Assembly: GCF_000186865.1 (NCBI RefSeq)
Contig: NW_008705563.1
Span: 2,591,213-2,655,212 of the forward strand
Direction of reading: 5' to 3'
Length of the DNA: 64,000 nucleotides
Source of the DNA: Aureococcus anophagefferens
Taxonomy: Eukaryota > Sar > Pelagophyceae > Pelagomonadales > Pelagomonadaceae
Positions 1-12,000 of this stretch are shown here, in pieces. Below the pieces are notes generated by a model. That model was not told the DNA's origin. It searched no databases and saw only the letters and a list, made by a program, of their open reading frames with translations. The number at the start of each line of letters is the position of its first letter. The first letter of the stretch is position 1. The position numbers were made by a program, and so were the translations under genes.

Positions 1-27
1 GGAATGTCGCTCTCTTGTCCCGCCCCG
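1..27 (-). mobile_element. Introner-like element, class 2, truncated by window edge
   Basis: The first 27 bases match the end of the class 2 introners at 12105, 35685 and 55631 (ggaatgtcgctctcttg and a degenerate terminal repeat). Bases 28-35 read GTCCGAGG on the sense (minus) strand and sit where the 8-bp target duplication and GT donor would be. The open frame of the giant gene stops at this point. The other end lies outside the window, so the duplication cannot be confirmed. Confidence 0.6.
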
Positions 28-3000
28 CCTCGGACTGGCGCCGCCAGCCGCCGCCCGCGTCCTCCTCGAACTCGCCGAGGTCGTAGCGGCTGCACCCAAA
101 GTACTGGAGCGTCGTCGCCGCGGCGCCCGGGAGCACGCAGAAGGACAGGAGGAGCAGCAGGTAGTGCTTCGACGCGAAGATCTTGTGCCGCGCGTCCGCG
201 TCGCCCGCGCGGAGCTCGCGCGCGGTCCAGACGACGTAGACGGCCGCGCCGAGGACCATGGGCGACGTCGTCTGGAACACCAGACTCTCGAAGAACGTCA
301 CGCGCCGGAAGCAGTCGAGGGGCAGCGCGGAGAGGATGTTGAGGTTGAAGAAGGACGAGATCGAGAACGGCGCCGCGAGGAACGCGGGGAAGGGCACCTG
401 GGGCAGCGACCACTGCGTCGAGCCGATGATCTGGTACAGGCCCATCAGGATCTTGATCTTCGTCAGGTACTTCGTGAGCATGGACGACCCGTCGTCGTCC
501 TCCTTCTCCTTCTCGCCGAGCGCGACGAGCGCCTCTCCCGCCTTGCCCTTCCGCGCCGCGTTCACGACGTCCGCGTACTCGGACATCTTGCGCATGGAGC
601 AGCCCCCGTGGCGCCGCACCCACCAGACGGCGACGGCGACCACAATGATGACGAAGAGGCCGATGGACACGAGCTTGCCGGGCGAAACCGAAATATCCCA
701 GGGCGGGTCCGCGCACTCGATGCAGCGGTTCTCGACGCTGTCGAACCTACCGAGCACGACGGTGCAGATGTCTCACCCACCCCAAATCTCTCGAAAATCG
801 TCACGGCCACGGGACGCTGTGTCGAACATGTAGTCGTCCATGCAGACGCCGCAGAGCACGCCCTCGTGGCCCCGCTTGCAGTAGCGCGTCTCCGTGGGCG
901 CCGCCGCGCTGAGGTTGCCCGCGCCGCCGCCGCACGCGGACGTCAGCGAGCACAGGTAGAGCTCGTCGCTGTAGACCGTCGCGCGCCAGTAGTCCTTCTT
1001 CAGCGGCAGGTTCTCTAACGTAATGCCGGACTCGTAGCACTTGGACCCCTCGTCGGGGCACTCGACGCAGCAGTCGAAGCACTGCGCGGCGAGGTAGGCC
1101 TCGACGGCGCCCGGCGCCCAGCTGGCCTGTAACGTCGCGTGGCCCGTCGTCTCCCAGTAGGGCGTGTCCCAGTAGTTGCCCGGCGTGCAGGCGCCGCAGT
1201 AGGTGTTGCCCTCGCCTAAAGACGTCAGCGGCGACGGGCAGACGTAGCACGCGGACGACCCGGAGTGGTTCGTGTACGTGTTCTCCGCGCAGGGGTCGCA
1301 CGCCGCCGCGCGGCTGCCGCTGTAGCTCCCCGCGGGGCAGGCACTGGGCTCCGTCGCGCCCGTCGTGGGCACGTAGTAGCCCGGGTCCGCGAAGCTGCAG
1401 GACACCTGGCCGCCCTCGGACGTGTACGTGCCGAGCCCGCAGGGCACGCAGCTCGACGCGCCCGAGCCCGAGTACGTGCCCGCGGGGCACGCGAGCGCGC
1501 CCGCGCCGGCCTTGCCCTTCATGTGCTTCGACGAGCCGCGGGCGTGGTGCACGCGGCCCAGGCTGCCGCCCTCGTCGAGCTTGCCCGCGAGCGTGCGGTT
1601 CGCGAAGCGCGAGAAGAGCTTCGCCAGTCGCCCGGACTCGAGCGTCTCCGTCATCGCGTCGACGAGGTCGCCGCGGATCAACTCCTCGGCCGTCGAGATG
1701 TTCTCCTCGGACGACGCCGAGTAGTTGCTGCGCACGGAGAAGGAGACGAGCGTCGAGTAAAGCGTCCCGTCCTCGAGGCGGCGACCGCCCTCTTCCGTCG
1801 CGGGGCCGACGCTCGCGATCTCCACCGTGTCGACGAGGTCGCTGAACTGGTCGTCGACGTAGGCGGCCTCCAGCACCTGTTTCAGGTCGTCGTTTGCCGC
1901 CGTGTCGTTGTTGAAGTCCGCCGCGGTCGTGTTGGAGAGCTCGATGGTCGAGTCGACGGTGACCGCGTACGTGACCTCCTCCGCGGCGACCGTCCCCGCG
2001 TCCGTCGCCGCGCAGGTCGACGCGCCGGCGGACGACGCCGTGCCCTCGGGGCAGAGGGCGCACTGGGACGCGCCCGCGCCGGAGTAGCGGCCCGCGGCGC
2101 ACTCGAGCGGTTTCACGGCGCCCGTCGTCGCGACGTAGGTGCCGCCGCTCACCAAAGCGCAGGACGTCATGGCTTTGTCCTCCGCGAATCGCCCCTCCTC
2201 GCAGGCGAGGCAGGCCGCCTGGCCCGAGCCGCTGTAGGAGCCCTCGGGGCAGGGGAGCTGCGCGGACGCGCCCTCGTCGGGCACGTAGTAGCCCGCGTCG
2301 ACGAGCGAGCAGAGCGTCGACCCCCGGGACGCCGCGTAGGTCGCCGCGGGGCACGGGAGGCAAGCCGTCGCGCCGGAGCCGCTGTAGGTGCCCGCGGGGC
2401 AGGGCGTCTGCGCGGACGCGCCGACGTCGCCGACGTAGCTGCCCGCCTCGACGAAGGAGCACGACGTCTGGCCCTCGGCCTCGACGAAGGTGCCGATGCC
2501 GCAGGGCGTGCACGCCGACGCGCCCGAGCCGGAGTAGTAGCCCGGCGGGCAGGGCGTCGCGGACGAGGACCCCGCGGAGGCCACGTAGAAGCCCGCGTCC
2601 GCGAGGGAACACGCGGCGCGGCCCGTGGACCCCGTGTAGAAGCCGACGTCGCAGTCGTTGCAGTACGAGGCCCCGGAGCCGCTGTAGCGCCCGGGGGCGC
2701 AGGGCGTCTCGGCGACGGCCGCGCTGGAACCGACGTAGCTGCCCGCGTTCGAGAGGCCGCACGACGTCATGCCCGCGCGCGGCTGGAACGTGCCCCCGGA
2801 GCAGTCGGCGCAGGAGTGCATGCCCGAGCCCGCCGTGTAGCGCCCCGCCGGGCAGACGGACATGGCCGTCGCGCCCGAGAGGGCGATGTAGGAGCCCGCG
2901 TCCGCGAAGAGGCAGCTCGTCTGGCCGGGGAGGTTCGTGTAGGACCCCGCGTCGCAGTAGACGCAGGCCGTGTCGCCGGAGAGCGAGTAGGTCCCCGCGG

Positions 3001-6000
3001 GGCACTGCTGCTGGCCGTCGAAGGTCGCGTTGCCCACGAGCACGTAGGTCGCGGCCGTCGCCGCGATCGCCGCGAGGCTCTCGTCCGCGTCGACGGACGC
3101 GCCCGCGAAGGGGCCCGTCTCCATGGCGTCGACGTAGGCCTGGAGCTCGCCGTTGTAGATCAACAGGGAGATCTCGTCCTTGAAGTCCTGGCCCACGAGC
3201 TGCGTGACGATGGAGATGTTCTCCGACGCGGCGGCCGAGTAGTTGGCGACGATCGTGAAATAGAGTCGTATTGTCGCGTCGTCCAACTCCACGACGGGCC
3301 CCATGGTCTCGATGGCCGCCGTGTCGATCATGTCGCTGAAGAGATCATCTACCAGCCGCTCGCCGAAGTAGGCCCTGAGCGACGCCGCGTCCGTCGGCGA
3401 CGCGCCGTCGAAGGTCGCGTCGACGACGACGATCGACGACGCGAGCGCGATCTCGTAGAGCTCGGCCGTCGGCGCGATGTAGCCCGCGTCGGACGGCACG
3501 CAGGTCGAGGCGCCGTAGTTGGACGTCGTGCCCTCGGCGCACAGCGAGCAGAACGTGGACCCGGAGCCCGAGTAGCGGCCCGTGACGCACTCCGAGGGCG
3601 CCGTCGCGCCCGTCGTGGCCACCTGTGCCGAAACAAAATATTCAACCCGACTTCAATGTGAGCGTATTCGAATGTTTTGACACAAGCTCTTCGGCTGGGC
3701 TTCGAGAACTCGACGAGAGCGATCGATCCGTCCAAAAATCAGCCGAATCGACTTCGATTTGACCGAGCTAGAGAATTCTCAAGTTTGGTCAGGACCACCC
3801 AAACCAGTGGTTGGTTTCGGCACAGGTGGCCACGTAGAAGCCGCCCGACGACAGCGCGCAGGACGACTGGCCCACGTCCGCCGTGTAGCGCCCCTGCTCG
3901 CAGGCCGTGCAGGCGGAGGCGCCCGAGCCGGAGTAGGACCCGGGCTCGCAGGCCGCCATGGACGACGCGCCCGTCGCCGCGACGTAGAAGCCCGCGTCGA
4001 CGAGCGAGCACGACGACGACCCCGCCGACGCGGCGTACATGGTCGTCGGGCAGGGCTCGCAGGCGACGGCGCCGGAGCCGCTGTAGCGGCCGGGCGCGCA
4101 GGGGAGCTGCTCGCTGAGGCCGTCGACGTCGACGTAGCCGCCGCCGCTGACGAGCGTGCAACTCGTCTGGCCCTCGGCGGCCGCGTAGGTGCCCGGCGCG
4201 CAGGGCGCGCACTCCGTCGCCGCCGAGCCGCTGTAGCGCCCCAGCGGGCAGGCCGTCTCCGCCGTCGCGCCCGCGGCGCCGACGAAGGAGCCCGCGGTCG
4301 CCGTGTTGCAGGACGTCGCGCCGTCCCGGTTCGCCGAGTAGGAGCCGACGCCGCAGGGCGTGCAGGCCACGGCGGCGCTGCCGCTGTAGGTCCCGGCGGG
4401 GCAGGGCGTCTGCGCCGACGCGCCCGGGGCGCCCACGAAGAAGCCCGCGGCGGCCGTCGTGCAGGTCGTCGCGCCGTCGACGTTCGCGCTGTAGGAGCCC
4501 GCGGCGCAGGGCGTGCACGCCGTCGCGCCGGAGCCGCTGTAGAAGCCCGCGGCGCAGGGCGTCATGCCCGTCGCGCCGGCCGCGTCGATGAAAAAGCCCG
4601 CGTCGGAGATCGTGCAGCTGGACAGCCCGGTCGTCGCCGCGTAGTAGCCGACGGCGCAGTCGGAGCACGCGGACGCGCCGGAGCCGCTGTATTTGCCCGT
4701 GGGGCAGGGCGTCTGCGCCGACGCCCCCCGCGCGTCGATGTAGAACCCCGCGTCCGCGAGGGAGCAGGCCGAGAGGCCCGTCGTCGGCGCGTAGTAGCCG
4801 ACCGCGCAGCCGGAGCACGCGGACGCGCCGGACCCGCTGAACGTCCCCGTCGCGCACGGCGTCTGCGCGGACGCGCCGAGCGAGTCCACCAAAAAGCCCG
4901 CGTCGGCCAGCGAACAGGCCGACTGGCCCGTGGACCCCGTGTAGAAGCCGACGTCGCAGTCGCCGCACTCCGACGCGCCCGAGCCGCTGTACTTGCCCGG
5001 CGCGCAGGGGTCCTCGGCCGTCGCGCCCCAGGACCCGACGTACGAGCCCGCGTTCGCGAGCTGGCAGGACGTCTCGCCCGCCGCGGCCTGGAACGTGCCC
5101 AAGCCGCACTGGCTGCAGGAGTGCATGCCGCTGCCCGCGGTGTACGTGCCCGCGCCGCAGGTGGACTGCGCCGTGCTCCCGGAGCCCGCGACGTAGGACC
5201 CCGCGTCGGAGAAGAGGCAGCTCGTCTGGCCCGCGAGGTCCGTGTAGGAGCCCGGGTCGCAGTAGACGCAGACCGACGCGCCGCTCAGCGAGTAGGTCCC
5301 CGCGGGGCACTGCTGCTGGCCGTCGAACGACTCCTCCGTCAGCTGCTTCGTCTCGACCGTCGCCTCGTCGACGTAGTCCACGGAGGCGTCGGCGTCGACG
5401 GTCGCGCCGGAGAGCGCGGACCCGGACTGGAGGCGGCGCCGCGCGGAGAGCGCGAGGTAGATCGCGTAGTCGAGGTTGCCGCCGCTGATGTCGTCGCGGA
5501 AGTCGCTCTGGAAGTCGCCGAGGATGATGTCCTTGACCGTCGAGATGTTCTCGGACGTCGACGCCGAGTAGTTGGCGACGAGCTCGAAGGGGAAGACCGT
5601 CGCGGACGACGGCAAGGTCACCGCGGGGCCGACGGTCCTGACGACGGCCGCGTCGACGAGGTCCGAGAAGAGGTTGTCGACGAGGAGGAACTCGAGGGCC
5701 GTCTTCAGCTGGTCCTGCGCCGTGTCGTCGTCGTTGAACGCGTCGGCGTCGACGCCCTGGAGCACGAACCGCGAGTCGATGGCGACCTGGTGCTTCTCGG
5801 GCGTCGGGGCGATGTAGCCCGCGTCGGACGTCGTGCACGTCGCCGCGCCCGCGTCGGACGTCGTGCCCGAGGGGCAGAGCGCGCAGAAGACGGCGCCGGA
5901 GCCCGAGTAGCGGCCCGACGCGCACATGGAAGGCGCCGTGGCCCCGGTCGTCGCCACGTAGTAGCCCCCGGACGAGAGCGCGCACGACGACTGCGCGGTT

Positions 6001-9000
6001 TCGCCCGCGTAGCGGCCCTCCTCGCAGGCCGCGCAGGCCGACGCGCCCGTGCCGCTGTAGTGGCCCGCGTCGCAGGGCGTCTGCGCCGACGCGCCCGTCC
6101 GCGACACGTAGGCGCCCGCGTCCACGAGCGAGCAGCTCGTCGAGCCCGCGGACGACGCGTACGTGGCCAAATCGCAGGGCTCGCAGGCCGTCGCGCCGGA
6201 CCCGCTCGACGTGCCCGGCGGGCAGGCCGTCTGGGCCGACGCGCCCTCGACGCCGACGTAGCCGCCGCCGCTCACGAGCGTGCAGGACGTCTGGCCCTCG
6301 AGCTCGCCGTACGTGCCCGCGGCGCACGGCGCGCACGCCGTCGCGCCCGAGCCGCTGTAGGAGCCCGCGGGGCACGCGGTCTCGTTCGACGCGCCCTCGC
6401 CGTCGACGTAGAAGCCCGCCGTCACCGTCGTGCAGGACGTCGCGCCGTCGACGTTCGCGCTGTAGGTGCCCACGGCGCACGGCGTGCACGCCGTCGCGCC
6501 GGAGCCGCTGTAGAAGCCCGCGGCGCAGGGCGTCATGCCCGTCGCGCCGGCCGCGTCGACGTAGAAGCCCGCGTCGGAGATCGTGCAGCTGGACAGCCCG
6601 GTCGTCGCCGCGTAGTAGCCGACGGCGCAGGGCGAGCACGCGGACGCGCCCGAGCCCGAGTAGGAGCCGGCCGCGCACGGCGTCTGCTTCGCCGCGCCCC
6701 GCGCGTCGACGTAGAACCCCGCGTCCGCGAGGGAGCAGGCCGAGAGGCCCGTGACCGGCGCGTAGTAGCCCACCGCGCACCCGGAGCATTCCGACGCGCC
6801 GGACCCGCTGAAGGTTCCGGTGGCGCACGGCGTCTGCGCGGACGCGCCCGACGCGTTCACGAGGAACCCCGCGTCGGCCAGGGAGCAGGCCGACTGGCCC
6901 GTGGACCCCGTGTAGAAGCCGACGTCGCAGTCGCCGCACTCCGACGCGCCCGAGCCGCTGTACTTGCCCGGCGCGCAGGGATCCTCGGCCGTCGCGCCCC
7001 AGGACCCGACGAACGAGCCCGCGTTCGCGAGCTGGCAGGACGTCTCGCCCGCCGCGGCCTGGAACGTGCCCGCGCCGCAGGCCGCGCAGGCGTGCATGCC
7101 CGACCCCGCCGTGTAGCGGCCGGCCGTGCAGGTCCACTGCTGCGTCGCGCCGGAGACGCCCACGTAGGACCCCGCGTCGGAGAAGAGGCACGAGGTCTGG
7201 CCGTCCGAGTCCGTGTAGGAGCCCGGGTCGCAGTAGACGCAGTAGGACGCGCCGCTCAGCGAGTAGGTCCCCGCGGGGCAGGCCTGCTGGCCGTCGAAGG
7301 TCGAGTTGCCGATGAGGGAGTAGGCGGACGTCGTCTCGGCGATCGCCGCGAGGCTCGAGTCCTCGTCGACGGACGCGTTCGCGAGGTGCGCCTGGCCCGC
7401 GCTTTGGATAAATTCCTCGAAGGCGCCGTTGTAGATGAGGAGGGACACCTTGTCCTGGAAGTCGAGGTTGATGAGGCCGACGACCGTCGAGATGTTCTCG
7501 GCCGCCGCCGCCGAGTAGTTCGCGACGATGTCGAAGTAGAGCCGCACGGCGTCGTCGTCGACGAGCACCGCCGGCCCGACGGACGCGACCCTGGCGCCGT
7601 CGACCTTGTCGCTGAACGAGTCCTCGACGAGCTGCGTCTCCCAGAAGACGAGGGACCCCTCGAGCATGTCGTCCTCGAACGCGGCCGCGTCCTTGATGCC
7701 GGCGAAGACCATGGACGACGCGAGGTCGATGCGGTAGAGCTCGGCCGACGGCGCGATGTAGCCCGCGTCGGCCGTCGTGCACGTCGCCGCGCCGTCGTCG
7801 GACGTCGTCCCCGACGGGCACAGGTCGCAGAAGACGGCGCCGCTGCCGGAGTAGCGGCCCGCGGAGCACGCCGCGGGCGACGTCGCGCCCGTGCCGGCGA
7901 CGTAGGAGCCGCCCGTGGATAACGCGCAGGACGACTGGGCAAACGACGCCGTGTAGCGCCCCTGCTCGCACTCGACGCACGCGGCCGCGCCCGCGCCCGA
8001 GTACGACCCCGGGTCGCAGGGCGTCTGCGCGCTCGCGCCGGCGGCGGGCACGTAGAAGCCCGCGTCGACGAGGGCGCAGGACGTCGAGCCGTTCGCGGAC
8101 GCGTAGGTCGCCGCGGCGCAGGCGTCGCAGGCCGTCGCGCCGGAGCCGCTGTGGGAGCCCGGCGGGCACGCCGTCTGCGCGGACGCGCCCTCGACGCCGA
8201 CGTAGCTCCCGCCGCTCACGAGCGTGCAGGACGTCTGGCCCTCGGCGGAGACGTAGGTCCCAACGGCGCAGGGCGCGCACGCCGTCGCCCCCGAGCCGCT
8301 GTAGGACCCCGCGGGGCACGCGGTCTCGTTCGACGCGCCCTCCGAGGACACGTAGGAGCCCGCGGTCACGGTCGCGCAGGTCGTCGACCCGTCGGCCGCC
8401 GCGTAGGAGCCCGCGGCGCAGGCCGTGCAGGCCTTCGCGCCGGCGCCCGAGTAGGTCCCGGGGGGGCACTTGGTCATCGCCGCGGCGCCCGCCGCGTCCA
8501 CGTACGCGCCCGCGCTGGAGACGAAGCACGTCGACGACCCGGCGACGGGGTTGAAGTAGCCCGCGAGGCACGGGGAGCACGCGCTCGCGCCGGAGCCGCT
8601 GTAGCGCCCGGCGGGGCAGAGCGCCTGGCGCGACGCGCCCTCGGCCGCGACGAACGAGCCCGCGTCGGCGAGCGAGCAGGAGCTCTGGCCCGGCGCCCGC
8701 GTGAAGAAGCCCAGGGAGCAGTTCGTGCACGCGGACGCCGCCGAGCCCGAGATCGTGCCCGCGGGGCAGGGCGCCTGGACGGACGCGCCCGCGCGCGCGA
8801 CGACCATGCCCGCGTCGGCGAGCGAACACGACGACGAGCCGGCCCTGGAGACGTAGGTGCCCGCGGCGCAGGGGGCGCACGCCGTCGCTCCCGAGCCGGA
8901 GTAGGTGCCCGGCGCGCACGCGGCCTGCGCCGACGCGCCGCTCTCCGCGACGTACGCGCCCGCGTCGGAGATCGCGCACGACGTCTGCCCCTCGAAGGGC

Positions 9001-12000
9001 TGGTACGTCCCGGGCGCGCACCGCTCGCAGGTCGCGGCCCCGGCGCCGGAGCTGTAGGTCCCCGGCGCGCACAACGCCTGCGCGCTCCGGCCGCTGCCGT
9101 TGACGTAGGACCCCGCGGACGCGAGCGAGCAGATCGACTCGCCGGCGCGCGGCGTGTAGCGGCCCGCGACGCACGCGTCGCAGGCCGACTGGCCCGACGC
9201 CGAGTAGAAGCCCGCGGCGCAGGCGACGCAGGCCGTGTTGATCTCGAGGTCGCTGTAGGAGCCGGCCTCGCAGACGACGCAGTTCACGCGGTCGTCCGTG
9301 TAGTAGCCCGGCCCGCACTCGAGGCAGTAGAGCCCGAGCGGCGAGTAGGTGCCGTTGCCGCAGTCGACGCAGGTCTTGTTGCCCGCGTCGTTCAAAATCT
9401 CGTACTGGCCGCTCATGCACCAGGAGCAGGACGCGGAGCCCAGGCCCGACTGGCGGCCCGCCGGGCAGTCGAGGCAGACCGGGCTGCCCTTCCGCTCCGC
9501 GTACGTGTTCACCGTGCAGATGTCGCAGGACGTGGCCTCCGACTCGTTCGTCGCCTTGCCCGCGGGGCAGGCCGTGCAGCCCGGCCCCTCGAGGTCGTTC
9601 GAGTAGTAGCCCGCCGCGCAGGGCGTGTGCGTCGGCGTCGCCGTCGGGATCGGCGAGATCGACGGCTGCGGCGTGGGCAGCGGCGACGTCGTGGGGCAGA
9701 CGGTCGGCGGCCGCGTGCCCTCGACGAGCACGACGGCCGCGAACGCCGTCGTGCCCGCTTCGCCCTCGCCGCAGTCGTTGATCAAGGCGACCCCGTCGTA
9801 GAAGTCGCCGACGTCGAGGTGGTCCGCGAGATCGATCCCGAAGCACTGGTAGCCGCCCTCGTCGGCGTCGTATTCGTAGTCCGTGAACGTGTCCCCGGGA
9901 GAACGGACGCCCCCGTTGATGGAGAAGAATCTCTGGGACACGTAGCAGCCGGCGGACGTCTCGCACCGGTCCGCGTACGGCAAGAGCGCGACGCCTCGCG
10001 CGGCGCAGTCGCCCCAGGCCGCCACGCAGAACTCGAGCGTCGAGATGGCCGTGATCTCCAGGTCACTCTCGAGCTCGTAGGCGACCATGGAGTCGCCGAA
10101 GAGCTCGACCTTGCACCCCCCGACGGACGTCTCGGACGACGCGTCGTCGCCGGTCGCGTGCGACGCCAGGTCGCCGAAGGCGAGCTGGTCGACGCGGCCG
10201 CACTCGTCCTCGATCGCCGGCGGCAGCGCGCTGGGCACGGCCGTCGGGGCCGGCGACGCGGTCGGCGCGAACGTCGCGCAGTCGTTGACGTAGAGGTAGA
10301 TCGCGGAATCCGAGTAGGCCGCCACGATGATCTCCAGATCGCCGTCCTGGTCCATGTCCTCGAAGTTGAGCATGACGGGGTAGTCCGGCTCGCCCAGCGT
10401 GTGCGTCGTGAAGGACTGCGCGCCGTCGTTCTCGTAGCACATCACGAGGTCGTCGGAGTACGACGTGCAGGCAACGTCGACGTCGCCGTCGCCGTCGAGG
10501 TCGCCGGCCTGGCATTTGAACCCGCTGGGCAGGTCCGCGGAGATCTCGTTGTACGCGAAGGCCTCGTTCGTGCCGTCGTTGTCCAGCCAGACGACCGCCT
10601 CGTCGTCCGCGCACGTCGCGACCGCGTCGACGTCGCCGTCGCCGTCGACGTCGTAGGCCGTCACGCTCCGGGGGATGTCGCAGTCGGTGATCGTGTGGGC
10701 CGTGAAGCTCGCCGCGGACCCGTCGTTCTCGTGCCACTCGGCGCCGTACGTGTAGTAACTCGTCGTGACGACGTCCGCGTCCTCGTCGCCGTCGACGTCG
10801 CAGGCCGACACGTCCATCCCGTAGCTCGCCGAGGCGACGGTCGACGCTTTGAAGGAGCTCGCGCCGTCGTTGAGGTAGAGCTCGACGCTGCTGCGCGCGT
10901 CGTACCACGTGGCGACGACGTCCACGGAGCCGTCGCCGTCGACGTCCGCGGGCCACGCCTTGCGCGCGGGCGTCGACGAGTCGTCGGCGATGACGCGCTC
11001 GGCGAAGGACTGGGACCCGTCGTTCTCGTACCAGAGGACGAGGCCGGCGTAGTAGGCCTGGCCGACGACGTCCACGTCGAAGTCGCCGTCGACGTCGACG
11101 GCGAAGGCCGAGAGCGGGCCGTCGACGTCGCCCGGCCCCACGTTTCGCTCCGCGAAGCTCATGTCGCCGTCGTTCTCGTACCAGACGTAGGCGTCGCCGT
11201 TCTGCTCCGCGGCGACGAGGTCGAAGTCGCCGTCGCCGTCGAGGTCGACGGGGAAGCCCTCGCGGCACGAGTAGCACGCCTCGGTCGCGGCCGTCTCCGA
11301 GAAGGACACGGACTCGCAGTGGATCGTGGGCCGCGGCGTCGGCTGCGGGTAGGGCGCGAAGGACACCGTGGGCGACGTCGTCGGCGCCTTTGAGTCCGTC
11401 GGCGCCTGGGTGCCGCAGTCGTTGTCCCACCACTGGACCTCGTCGCCGTAGGCGGCGGCGACGAGGACGTCCCGGTCGCCGTCCTGGTCGAGGTCCGCGA
11501 TGTGGGCGCCCATGCCCCCGTCGGCGCTCGACGTGATCGCGTGGGCCGTGAAGCGCGCCGCGCCGTCGTTCTCGAACCATCGGACCTCGTCGTCGAGCGC
11601 GCTGCACGCGGCGACGTCGAGGTCGCCGTCGCCGTCGAGGTCGCCGACGTGGATGCCGTGGGCGCCCGTCATGTCCGTCACGAGCTGCGTGCGGCCCCAG
11701 GACGTCGCGTCGCCCTCGTTCTCGTGGTAGGTCATCGCGCCGTCGCTGTAGTCGGCGCTGACCGCGTCGACGTCGCCGTCGTCGTCGAGGTCCGCGGCCC
11801 AGACGGCCATGGCGTAGTCCGCGAGCGTCGTGATCGTGCGCATCGTGAAGGACTGGGCGCCGTCGTTGGACCACCAGGCGACCGTGTCGTCGACGCCGCA
11901 CGTCGCGACGGCGTCGACGTCGCCGTCGCCGTCGACGTCGACCGCGCGCACGTACGTCGCGCCGTCGCAGCCCCCATTGGAGATGTAGTTCTCGTCCTCG

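Noticed and set aside
3739..9966. A 2,075-codon minus-strand frame and a 1,387-codon plus-strand frame (3759-7922) overlapping the giant gene
   Set aside because: Both are Arg/Gly/Ala-rich shadows produced by GC-rich third positions and Cys-rich repeats; neither shows domains, and the third frame reads clean GCC2/GCC3 repeats.
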